From assembly GCA_046760785.1 (NCBI GenBank), contig JBHIET010000005.1:1-64000 (forward strand): a stretch of 64,000 nucleotides of DNA. The letters are read 5' to 3'. The notes under the pieces are model-generated. The model saw only the letters and a program-made list of their open reading frames with translations, was not told where the DNA came from and did not search any database. The DNA is from JBHIET01 sp046760785. Lineage in GTDB: Bacteria > Chloroflexota > Anaerolineae > B4-G1. Shown piece after piece: positions 1-7,253 of this stretch (its first letter is position 1; the number at the start of each line of letters is the position of its first letter). The translations under genes and the position numbers were made by a program.

Positions 1-155
1 TTATCTTTTGACGGAACGATGCCCGTTCGGTGACATTATCATTTGACTTGACACATAGCTTAGGTAACTTTTAGGAATTCTGCGGAATGTTGTGGCAGGG
101 AAGCACTATCCGCTCGGGTAGCTCTGGACTCGTGTCCAAGCTGAGAGTGAAAGGA

Positions 156-332
156 ACCTCCCCACGACCGTTGCCATCGTCACCTGGGCAGTGAGCAGAG
201 TTTTCTCGGAAAGTCTTCGGAAACGCTCACAGCCCCGTCCTCGGGGCGTCTCCGGTGCAGTAGGGCCACAAAAGTCGCCCCGGGGACGGGGCTTCGAGCA
301 CTTTCCGAGAGATCTCAGCAGTGTGGGGAGGT
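156..332 (+). ncRNA. candidate structured RNA (three nested stems)
   Basis: Three nested inverted repeats share one axis: 156-165 with 323-332 (10 bp, perfect), 204-214 with 300-310 (11 bp, perfect) and 231-248 with 276-293 (18 positions, one exception). The exception is T241 opposite G283, a G-U wobble only if the + strand is the RNA; on the - strand it would be A-C. Two smaller hairpins lie just upstream (about 107-122 and 119-142). A long rod with internal loops resembles 6S RNA in outline, but I recognise no 6S, SRP, RNase P or tmRNA signature. The structure lies 14 nt past the 3' end of tRNA-Ile, so it could instead belong to the - strand tRNA transcript. No T-tract follows either end. 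Bases 1-155 hold no gene I can support; TTGACA at 48-53 is a possible -35 without a clear -10. Confidence 0.35.
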
Positions 333-345
333 GTAGCTAATCTAG

Positions 346-664
346 TGGGCCCACGAGGATTCGAACCTCGGACCGACCGGTTATGCATCCCACTACAGCT
401 TTCGCTGCCTCTTTCGGGTTTGTGGGCTGGACTATCCCTTCACCCCGTAGGGTGCCTGCCGTCTAGTCTCTACACCTTCCCTCACGGGCTTGGCTCGGGA
501 TTACCATATCCGCAGACTTAGGCTTCCCCGAGTTTGACAGGTATCACCTGTGGGTTTTCCCCAGGCAGCCCTTGACAGGTCAACATATCTTGGTGCAGCC
601 TGCACCTGGACTTAGCTGACCTTGTCCCCTGAGCCGGCTGCTCTGACCGCTGAGCTATGGGCCC
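346..664 (-). tRNA. tRNA-Ile2 (CAU anticodon), interrupted by a group I intron
   Basis: The exons are 664-632 and 385-346. Joined, they give a 73-nt cloverleaf: acceptor GGGCCCA/TGGGCCC, D stem GCTC/GAGC, anticodon stem GCCGG/CCGGT with loop CTCATAA, T arm CGAGG-TTCGAAT-CCTCG, discriminator A, no encoded CCA. A CAU anticodon in loop CTCATAA, rather than a TTCATAC-type elongator Met loop, points to the minor isoleucine tRNA whose C34 is converted to lysidine by TilS. Ile rather than Met identity is inference from the loop and the lack of initiator features. The gene heads no visible operon; tRNA-Gly and tRNA-Pro lie upstream on the same strand and are probably co-transcribed. Confidence 0.9.
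386..631 (-). ncRNA. group I self-splicing intron (IC3-like) in tRNA-Ile2
   Basis: About 246 nt separate the two halves of the tRNA. Read on the - strand, it has the group I core: CTCGGGGAAGCCTAAG and CCCGAGCCAAGCC in the P4-P6 region, GTAGAGACTAGACGGCA (P7 5' half and guanosine-binding region), and GTGAAGGGATAGTCC (J8/7 and P7 3' half). These are close to the Azoarcus tRNA-Ile intron as I recall it. The 3' boundary is set by a terminal G (386) before CATAA. The 5' boundary, after T632, leaves a U that can wobble-pair with a guide GGTC near the intron start. That places the insertion between U33 and C34, one to a few bases from the Azoarcus site; the exact 5' site is inferred. No homing endonuclease ORF is present. 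Confidence 0.88.
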
Positions 665-699
665 TAGAACAACAACTGATTTGGAAAGGAACGGACAGG

Positions 700-770
700 A
701 GCGGGCGACGGGAATCGAACCCGTAACAACAGCTTGGAAGGCTGTGGCAATACCATTTTGCAACGCCCGC
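700..770 (-). tRNA. tRNA-Gly (UCC)
   Basis: Cloverleaf on the - strand: acceptor GCGGGCG/CGCCCGC, anticodon stem ACAGC/GCTGT with loop CTTCCAA (anticodon TCC), T arm CGGGT-TCGATTC-CCGTC region and discriminator T, as usual for glycine tRNAs. No CCA is encoded. It lies 2 nt from tRNA-Pro. Confidence 0.95.
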
Positions 771-772
771 AG

Positions 773-846
773 TCGGGGCGGCCGGACTTGAACCGGCGAC
801 CTCCGCGTCCCAAACGCGGCGCGCTAGCCGTCTGCGCCACGCCCCG
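773..846 (-). tRNA. tRNA-Pro (UGG)
   Basis: Cloverleaf on the - strand: acceptor CGGGGCG/CGCCCCG, D stem GCGC/GCGC, anticodon stem CCGCG/CGCGG with loop TTTGGGA (anticodon TGG), T arm GCCGG-TTCAAGT-CCGGC, discriminator A, no encoded CCA. It begins 41 nt from the stop codon of the TPR/propeller gene on the same strand, so read-through transcription is possible. Confidence 0.95.
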
Positions 847-886
847 TTTACTGTAAGTATACTGCCTTTGACTCTTCTCGTCAAGG

Positions 887-2884
887 TTACGGGGCCCACG
901 AGAGCCGTTGCATTGTCCACTTGGGGAGGCTGGGGCCGAGGGTGAGGATTTTGTGCGCATTCTCTCCGTTCCGCCCCATCAGGTAGAGGCCCCAGGTCCC
1001 ATCACGGTTGGAGACAAAGGCCAGGCCGGAGCCATCGGGAGCCCAGGCGGGAAGGCCGTCGGAGGCTGGGTCGTCAGTGAGCACCACGACGCCACCGGTG
1101 ATGCTGAGTAGATAGATTTCCCAGTTGCCGGTGACGTTGGACATGTAGGCTAGCATCCCTCCGTCGGGAGACCAGTTCAGGCCGATGTCATTGATGCTGG
1201 CAGTGAGGCGGCTTGGCGGTTGGTCATCGTCGGGATTGTCCACGAAGATTCCGCAGGCCCCGCTCGTCTCACAACCGGTCCAGGCCAGCAAACCGGTGGG
1301 CCCCCACACTGGCCCTTGCCCCGCCGCGTGCACTCTCGGCTCGGCCGAGCCATCTGTCGGCGCGATGGTTATCTGCCAGGTGCCAGCCACGTCCTGCGCG
1401 GCGTAGGCGAAACGGTGCCCATCGGGTGAGAAGGTGGGCCAGCCCAGCCCGGCGCCAGCAGCCAATTGCTGTGGCGCGGCCTCTCCTGACACTCGCAGCG
1501 AGATGCCAGGCGAGAGCAGGTCGCGGTACCCCAGGGCCCCGCTGCCCCACAGCCAGCAGGGCTGATCGGCCCCACTGGCCATCTGCACCAGGCGTGCGTC
1601 GGTGGAGAGGACGTACACGTCGTAGAGGCCGGTCTGCGTATTGTAGGCCGGATAGGCCAGCCGTCCCACGTTGAAACCCGGTGGCAGTTCGGTCAGCGTG
1701 ATGGTCTGCGTACCTTCTATGGGCGGGATGGGAGTCGGTGTGGCAACCAGGCAGACCTGGGCCGCTTCGGCCCGCTTCTGCTCGACTTCGGGATCGTTCA
1801 TCAGTTGCAGAGCGAGCGCATATTGCTCTTCGGCCGGGCACATCTCCTCCTGAACATACCAGGCCTCGGCATAGGTTATGTGGGCGCGATAGAGTCGCTG
1901 GAAGACGTCCTTGTAATTGGGCGCAATGGCATAGATCTGCTCGAAGCGCTCGATGCAGCGCTCCCAATCCACCCCCCAATAGCCCAACGCAGTCATGTAC
2001 TGTATAGCCAGGCTGCGCTGAGTCAGCGCTCCCTCGTCCAGTGGGCGCAAGGCCACTGCCTGGTCAAGGTAGAAAATGCCCTCTTCGAAACGGTCCTTTC
2101 CCAGCAGCGCCATCCCCGCGTTGTAGAGGCTGGTGAAGAGCATCTCCTCGACCGTCTCTGCCTCGTAGGCCGGATCCAATGCCCGCAGTTGGGTGAGCAC
2201 AGCGGCCGCCTCTCTCCACTCCTCGGCCTCGTAGTGGGCTACGGCTTCCTGGTATAGATCGCCCACGACGATCTCGTAGGTCTCCGTGGTGGGGGTGGGA
2301 CGGGCGGCGATGCGTGTCTGTGCTTCGGCAATGCCTTGTTGAGCCAAGGGATGTTCGGGGTTGATTCTAAGTACTCGCTCAAACTCAGCGATGGCGAGTT
2401 CGTACTCGCCGACCTCAAGGTGCTCCACCCCGGCGTGGTAGCACTCAGTGGCTGCTTCGGCGATGCGTTGTTGGGCTAAGGGATGGTCGGGATCGAGTTC
2501 GAGTACGTATTCGAGCTCGGCGATGGCGAGTTCGTACTCGCCGGCCTCGAGCCGCTCCAATCCAGCACGATAGTGCTGCTCAGCCAATTGCTGGCGCTGC
2601 TGTTCTCGGTCGCGTTCTCCCTGGTAGAGGCCGCCATAGGCCGCCCCTCCCAGGATTAGCGCTAGAAGGCAAAAGCAGCCTATCGCCCAGAGAAGAATCC
2701 GGCGCAGGCTTTGCCAGCCTGTGAGTGCTTCTGAGTCCGGCGTGGGTGTCGTCGCTACAACAGAGGCAGCCCGCTTAGATCGCCGCCGGGCGCGCATGGG
2801 GCGCGTTTTCTCCACGTCCGTGCCGCATTGTGGGCAGAGAAGCAGATCGTCGGGGACTTCGGCTTTACACTCGGGACAGCGCAT
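887..2884 (-). CDS. zinc-ribbon / TM / TPR / TolB-like beta-propeller protein
   Basis: 665 aa, function unknown. Order of parts: an N-terminal zinc ribbon (CPEC at 3-6, CPQC about 17-20), a single membrane segment near residues 63-84, then TPR repeats (about 95-380) and a C-terminal propeller of TolB/PD40 type, with SPDG and APDG blades in the last 200 residues. The ribbon side should face the cytoplasm and the TPR-propeller the outside, an inferred type II-like topology. Two neighbouring TPR units (GEYELAIAE...PLAQQ) are nearly identical also at DNA level, a recent internal duplication. The ATG start at 2884 follows a GAGAGAGG ribosome site. Such multi-domain proteins usually act as scaffolds or sensors; no substrate can be named. 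Confidence 0.8.
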   Translation of the reverse strand: MRCPECKAEVPDDLLLCPQCGTDVEKTRPMRARRRSKRAASVVATTPTPDSEALTGWQSLRRILLWAIGCFCLLALILGGAAYGGLYQGERDREQQRQQLAEQHYRAGLERLEAGEYELAIAELEYVLELDPDHPLAQQRIAEAATECYHAGVEHLEVGEYELAIAEFERVLRINPEHPLAQQGIAEAQTRIAARPTPTTETYEIVVGDLYQEAVAHYEAEEWREAAAVLTQLRALDPAYEAETVEEMLFTSLYNAGMALLGKDRFEEGIFYLDQAVALRPLDEGALTQRSLAIQYMTALGYWGVDWERCIERFEQIYAIAPNYKDVFQRLYRAHITYAEAWYVQEEMCPAEEQYALALQLMNDPEVEQKRAEAAQVCLVATPTPIPPIEGTQTITLTELPPGFNVGRLAYPAYNTQTGLYDVYVLSTDARLVQMASGADQPCWLWGSGALGYRDLLSPGISLRVSGEAAPQQLAAGAGLGWPTFSPDGHRFAYAAQDVAGTWQITIAPTDGSAEPRVHAAGQGPVWGPTGLLAWTGCETSGACGIFVDNPDDDQPPSRLTASINDIGLNWSPDGGMLAYMSNVTGNWEIYLLSITGGVVVLTDDPASDGLPAWAPDGSGLAFVSNRDGTWGLYLMGRNGENAHKILTLGPSLPKWTMQRLSWAP

Positions 2885-2982
2885 CTAACCTCTCTCTGGC
2901 AAGTTGAGCAACGGAGGCGATTATAGCCTCTTTGGCCTTACTTGTCCAGTGAGACGTGGCGCGTGTTGCCGTGAGGTATAGG

Positions 2983-3011
2983 TTGGCGACGTGCTGCCCA
3001 TGTGCTATACT
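2983..3011 (+). promoter_or_regulatory. sigma-70-type promoter of the metallophosphoesterase gene
   Basis: TTGGCG (2983-2988), a 17-nt spacer, then TATACT (3006-3011). The predicted transcript start near 3018 lies after the ATG at 3016, so translation should begin at 3034 instead. Confidence 0.6.
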
Positions 3012-3033
3012 GAGCATGCGAGAGGAGGGGGTG

Positions 3034-4545
3034 ATGGAAGAAAACAATCTGCTGATCGTGAGTGACTTGCACCTGAGCGAGGGGCTGGACCCGGAGAGTG
3101 GTAAACTCTCCCGCCTGGAGGATTTTCTGTTCGACGATGCCTTTGCGCGTTTCTTGCGCTATCACGAGGAGATCAAGAATCAACCCCGTTTTGGCGGCCG
3201 CCCGTGGATGCTGATCGTCAACGGCGACCTGTTCGACTTTCTGCAGGTGGTCTCAGTGCCGAGGAAGAGGAAGCTGCTGCAGGCTATCAAGGGGAAAGAG
3301 CATCGCAAGGAACTACGCTTCAATGAGCGAGAGTACGGGCTGGGGACGACGGCCGAGGAGTCGGAGTGGAAACTCAAGCGGATTGCTCGGGGGCACCAGC
3401 GTTTCTTCGCTGCGCTCGGTTGGTTCGTAGCGTGTGGCAACCACATCGCTGTGATCAAGGGCAACCACGACGTCGAGTTCCATTGGCTCCAGGTACAGGA
3501 GCGGTTTGCCACGGAGGTGGAGCGGGCGTACACTCGGGAGCGGCTGAGGCTTGACCATGGCCTGCCTGTCAAGCCTGGGCAGATCAGGACACGCGTACAT
3601 TTCTATCCCTGGTTCTACTACAAGCCCGGGTGGGTCTACGTCGAGCATGGCGGGCAATACGAAGCGGCCAATCATTTCCGCGATTACCTCACCCCGGTGC
3701 TCCCCGATGATCCAAAGCATATCGAACTGCCGTTGGGAAGTCTCTTTGTACGCTATCTGTTCAACAAAATAGAGGACGTGCATCCCTTCGCCGACAACGT
3801 CAAGCCAGCTTCGCGTTACCTGGCATGGGCATTCAGGAAAGAGCCAGTCAGGACAATCGAGGTACTTATGACCCGTGGCCTGGTCTTCTTGCGGGCCTTC
3901 TGGAACGTATTGCGTAAGACGGCGGCCTTTGTGCGTCGTGGTGCGCGGATAGAGGATCATGCTCGGTCGCCCGGCCGTGCCATGCTACCACCGGAGGTAG
4001 CGAAAAAGATAGACGACCTGGCACAACGGTATGTTGACTCCTCATGGCGGGACGGGGTCGGCTCAGTGATACGGGGCTTGCTCTCCTTGCTGATTGCCTT
4101 GATTATTGCCACCTTCATCGTCCTCGCAGGGCTGACCCTTACTGACGGTCTGAGTTGGATGACGGCGGTGTACCTGGGAGCGGCGGCGTTGGCTTACTTC
4201 CTACGCCGTGGGCTGAAGCGGAGTCTTGACTACCTTTTCGAGAGCAGCTATCTGCTGCGCGTGGCACGCGACTTGGAGCAAATCCTGAAGCCCACCCACG
4301 CAGTTCGCTACGTCGTCCTGGGTCACGATCATAGGGCTGCCCTGGAGCGGCTGGAGCAGGCCTGGTACGTCAACACCGGAGCCTGGGTGCCGGTGTACGA
4401 GAAGGAGGGACCGGTCGAGGGGCGGGAAGAGTTGACCTTCTTCCGCCTGGCCTGGGGGTATGAGGGCACGCCAGAGTTGCTGCGTTGGGACGACGCGGCG
4501 GGTGCGCCGGCTCGGGTGGTATTGTGGCCGGATGCTGGAATCTAG
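3034..4545 (+). CDS. membrane-associated calcineurin-like metallophosphoesterase
   Basis: 504 aa. It has the metal-binding blocks of calcineurin-like phosphoesterases: DLHLS (11-15), NGDLFDF (about 62-68), GNHD (about 144-147) and GHDHRA near 430. Two hydrophobic helices (about 346-368 and 373-390) are inserted before the last block, which suggests the catalytic domain is attached to the membrane through a hairpin. Upstream in-frame codons (2956, 3016) are rejected: an AGGAGGG ribosome site at 3023-3030 serves the ATG at 3034, and the promoter lies at 2983-3011. The substrate is unknown; relatives cleave UDP-diacylglucosamine, cyclic nucleotides or phosphodiesters. It ends directly against the convergent nucleotidyltransferase gene. 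Confidence 0.85.
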   Translation: MEENNLLIVSDLHLSEGLDPESGKLSRLEDFLFDDAFARFLRYHEEIKNQPRFGGRPWMLIVNGDLFDFLQVVSVPRKRKLLQAIKGKEHRKELRFNEREYGLGTTAEESEWKLKRIARGHQRFFAALGWFVACGNHIAVIKGNHDVEFHWLQVQERFATEVERAYTRERLRLDHGLPVKPGQIRTRVHFYPWFYYKPGWVYVEHGGQYEAANHFRDYLTPVLPDDPKHIELPLGSLFVRYLFNKIEDVHPFADNVKPASRYLAWAFRKEPVRTIEVLMTRGLVFLRAFWNVLRKTAAFVRRGARIEDHARSPGRAMLPPEVAKKIDDLAQRYVDSSWRDGVGSVIRGLLSLLIALIIATFIVLAGLTLTDGLSWMTAVYLGAAALAYFLRRGLKRSLDYLFESSYLLRVARDLEQILKPTHAVRYVVLGHDHRAALERLEQAWYVNTGAWVPVYEKEGPVEGREELTFFRLAWGYEGTPELLRWDDAAGAPARVVLWPDAGI

Positions 4546-5613
4546 TTACAAGATGCCCACCTGGCTGTGATCGCCCAACGTCAGTTTGTACGCTTTTGGC
4601 TTGATGGGGGAGCGGGTCAGGGTGACATTCCGGCCAATGACGCTATCCTGGATGCGGGCCGGGATGCCGTGGATCAGGCTGTGCTCCAGGACGATGGCCC
4701 GCTCAATCTCGCTATCCTCAATCACGACGTCGTGGTAGATTGAGGTGAACGGGCCGATATAGGAATTGACAATGCGGGTGCGTTCGCCGATGATGGCTGG
4801 GCCGCGGATGACACTGTTGACGATCTCCGCCCCCTGCTGGACGGTGACGCGGCCATCCACCTCCGAGTCACGGTCCACGTATCCCTCGATCTGCGGCGTC
4901 AGTTCCTCCAACACCAGGCCGTTGGCCTCCAGAAGATCCTCTCTCTTGCCCGTGTCAATCCACCAGCCCCGATGGACGTAGGGGTAGACCCGGTAATCGT
5001 GCTCCACCAGCCATTGGATGGCGTCAGTGATCTCCAACTCGCCTCGCCAGGAGGGGGTGATGCTCTCCACCGCCTCGTGGATGTGGTGGTCGAACATGTA
5101 GATGCCGACCAGCGCCAAATCAGAAGCCGGCACCTTCGGCTTCTCGACTAGCCGCACGATACGCCCAGCCTCGTCCAGTTCAGCCACGCCGTACAGTTCC
5201 GGATGCGACACCCGAGTGAGGACAATCTGGCTGTTCCAGTCGCTTTCAGTGAACTGTTCGATCAGTCCCGAGATGCCTCCCTGGATGACGTTGTCGCCCA
5301 GGAACATCACGAAACGTTCGTCGCCCAAAAAGCCCTGGCTTACCTTGACGGCGTGAGCCAACCCCAGGGGATTTTGCTGGTGGATGTAGGTGATCTCGAT
5401 ACCCCAGCGCCCGCCTCGCCCGACGGCAGTCTTGATGTCTTCGGCAGTGCTCCCGACGACGATGCCGATATCGCTGATGCCAGCGTCACGGATGGCCTCG
5501 ATGACGCGGAAGAGGACGGGCTTGTTGGCGACAGGGATGAGTTGCTTGGCGCTGGTATAGGTCAGGGGGTAGAGACGGGTACCTTTGCCCCCGCTGAGGA
5601 CCAGTCCTTTCAT
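4546..5613 (-). CDS. glucose-1-phosphate thymidylyltransferase, long RmlA/StrD type
   Basis: 355 aa. The nucleotidyltransferase domain begins LVLSGGKGTRLYPLT, the NTP-binding G-G-x-G-T-R-L...K loop, with FLGDN as the metal-binding strand. The last 110 residues form a left-handed beta-helix of hexapeptide-like repeats (for example VTVQQGAEIVNSVIRGPAIIG), the hallmark of the long RmlA form found with deoxysugar pathways. It should make dTDP-glucose from glucose-1-phosphate and dTTP, the entry to dTDP-sugar synthesis. The start has an AAGGAGAG site. The 17-nt gap to the BY-kinase gene and the shared strand suggest one polysaccharide-related operon (6966 down to 4546). No other rml genes are in the window. 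Confidence 0.88.
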   Translation of the reverse strand: MKGLVLSGGKGTRLYPLTYTSAKQLIPVANKPVLFRVIEAIRDAGISDIGIVVGSTAEDIKTAVGRGGRWGIEITYIHQQNPLGLAHAVKVSQGFLGDERFVMFLGDNVIQGGISGLIEQFTESDWNSQIVLTRVSHPELYGVAELDEAGRIVRLVEKPKVPASDLALVGIYMFDHHIHEAVESITPSWRGELEITDAIQWLVEHDYRVYPYVHRGWWIDTGKREDLLEANGLVLEELTPQIEGYVDRDSEVDGRVTVQQGAEIVNSVIRGPAIIGERTRIVNSYIGPFTSIYHDVVIEDSEIERAIVLEHSLIHGIPARIQDSVIGRNVTLTRSPIKPKAYKLTLGDHSQVGIL

Positions 5614-5630
5614 TGCGCTCTCCTTGTGTT

Positions 5631-6290
5631 TCAGTAACCTCCGAGCGTGATGCCGAGTGGGGCGTCGTTCAACACGGCCCCTACGATACGCACGTGCACT
5701 CTCTCCAGCAACTCCTTGGCCCGTTGGGCGTGCTCCCGGCGGGTGCGCCCTGCGCAGACGACCAACAGCACGCCGTCCACCTTGGTGCCCAACACGGCAG
5801 CGTCGGTCACGGCGACGACGGGCGGGGCGTCGAAGAGGACGACGTCAGCGCGGGCTTTAAGCGCGACGATGACCTCCTCCATTCTGCGCGAGCCGAGGAT
5901 ATCAGCCGGGTTGGGAGGCAGCGGGCCGCTGGGCACCAGCCGCAGGTTGTCCACGCCGACGTCTATCAGCGGCGGATCATCCAGCGCTGCTTCTTCGACG
6001 ATCATGGTGGTCAGCCCCCGCTCATTGGAGACGCCGAAGACCTCGTGCAGGTCAGGGTGGCGCAGGTCGGCATCCACCAGGATGGTACGACGTTCTCCTT
6101 GTGCCATCGTTACTGCCAGATTGGCGAGAACAGAGGAGTTACCCTCATCGGGCGCAGCCGACGTGACGATCAGGGTCTCGATGGGTTTGTCGAGTGCGGC
6201 GAAGGTCAGATTGGTGCGCAGCGAGCGGTATGCCTCGGCTGCCGGGCTACGTGGATTGGTCAGGGTGATTAGATCGGGTTGTTCGGCCAT
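5631..6290 (-). CDS. CpsD/CapB-like BY-kinase domain with degenerate Walker A
   Basis: 219 aa, of the bacterial tyrosine kinase/MinD-like family that regulates capsule and exopolysaccharide assembly with a Wzz partner. Family hallmarks are present: EAYRSLRTNL, Walker A' ILVDADLRHP and Walker B VVLFDAPPVVA. The Walker A loop, normally PGEGKST, reads PDEGNSS (47-53), so the invariant lysine is Asn51 (codon AAC, 6138-6140). The usual C-terminal tyrosine cluster is reduced to one Tyr at the last residue. ATP binding or autophosphorylation is therefore doubtful, and the protein may be a pseudokinase or structural partner. It is downstream of, and in the same direction as, the Wzz-like gene, 22 nt apart. 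Confidence 0.85.
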   Translation of the reverse strand: MAEQPDLITLTNPRSPAAEAYRSLRTNLTFAALDKPIETLIVTSAAPDEGNSSVLANLAVTMAQGERRTILVDADLRHPDLHEVFGVSNERGLTTMIVEEAALDDPPLIDVGVDNLRLVPSGPLPPNPADILGSRRMEEVIVALKARADVVLFDAPPVVAVTDAAVLGTKVDGVLLVVCAGRTRREHAQRAKELLERVHVRIVGAVLNDAPLGITLGGY

Positions 6291-6312
6291 CAGTTGCCTC
6301 TTAGTTGGTTGG

Positions 6313-6966
6313 TTAGTCGGTGGAGGGAATAGCGCCCACCACAGTCAGGTTCAGTTGGCGCTCCACGTCTTGAGGGGTGCGAACAATGCCCGCCTCGAGC
6401 CATTCCAGGAAGAAGATGACCACGCCAGCGACTACCAGTCCGAAGACGGTGCCGGCGGTCAGGACGATCTTCTTGCTTGGTGGCCAGGATTGGACGTAAG
6501 TGGGCTCATCCAGCATCTCAGCCTTGACGCGGTCCTCGTTGCGCTGTTCTGCGTTCTCGCTGTTACGCCAATTGATGAAAAGATCGGACCAGGTGCGGGC
6601 TATATCGTTGGCTACATCCCCATCGTAGTCTTTAACATCAATCTGTATCACAAACCGCGATTCATCGGAAGCGACGGTGACGTTGCTCATCAGCTTTTCT
6701 GGAGTCACTGGAAGTTCACGGAGCTCGATCACTTGCTCTGCCCAGTCGCGGGTGTACATGCGGGCCACATAAGAACGCAGCAACCACTTTGCCGATTGGG
6801 TGAGGCCCAGGTCGGGCCGAACTTTGACGAGAATCTGAGCGCTGGATTTGTAGACTGGCGTCTGAAGTTGGCCGAAGGCATAGGCACTGCCGGCAGTAAG
6901 CACAATAGCCATAGCGATGATCCACCAGCGCCGACGCAGAATACGGATGTAATCTGTGAATCCCAT
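6313..6966 (-). CDS. Wzz-type chain-length determinant / polysaccharide co-polymerase
   Basis: 217 aa. Topology is that of the Wzz/YveK family: an N-terminal cytoplasmic start with DYIRILRRRWW, a membrane helix near 14-34, a short periplasmic-type domain containing YKSSAQILVKVRP, and a second membrane helix near 170-192, followed by a short cytoplasmic tail. Such proteins set the length of exported polysaccharide and activate the adjacent BY-kinase. The ribosome site AGGAGG lies 6-8 nt before the ATG. It is the first gene of the three-gene unit ending at 4546. The 287 nt upstream (6967-7253) hold no gene I can support. Confidence 0.82.
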   Translation of the reverse strand: MGFTDYIRILRRRWWIIAMAIVLTAGSAYAFGQLQTPVYKSSAQILVKVRPDLGLTQSAKWLLRSYVARMYTRDWAEQVIELRELPVTPEKLMSNVTVASDESRFVIQIDVKDYDGDVANDIARTWSDLFINWRNSENAEQRNEDRVKAEMLDEPTYVQSWPPSKKIVLTAGTVFGLVVAGVVIFFLEWLEAGIVRTPQDVERQLNLTVVGAIPSTD

Positions 6967-7253
6967 TGTTTGGACCTCCTATACGGCGGGGAGCAGGCGA
7001 TATTGTACCACAACCCGGAGCAATTCACAACGATTCAATGAGAGCAATGGACAATGGGCCGATAGTTTGTTGCAGGGAGCTTGGCACGCTTGCATAGTGG
7101 CGCGGTCGCGCAGGGTTGTGCGCCCGCTTCCAACGCTTGATGAAAGCTCTCTCGGCACCAGCGTATCCTGGCGGACAGTCTGATCCACACAGGGCACGTG
7201 GTCGGGCGTGCCGTAGTGCATTGTCTCCAGGAAGCGCTGCCGGGCGTCATCAC

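Noticed and set aside
518..960. Overlapping minus-strand ORFs of 81-102 aa across the tRNA genes
   Set aside because: They run through tRNA-Gly, tRNA-Pro and the intron and have no family likeness; the tRNA structures explain the sequence.
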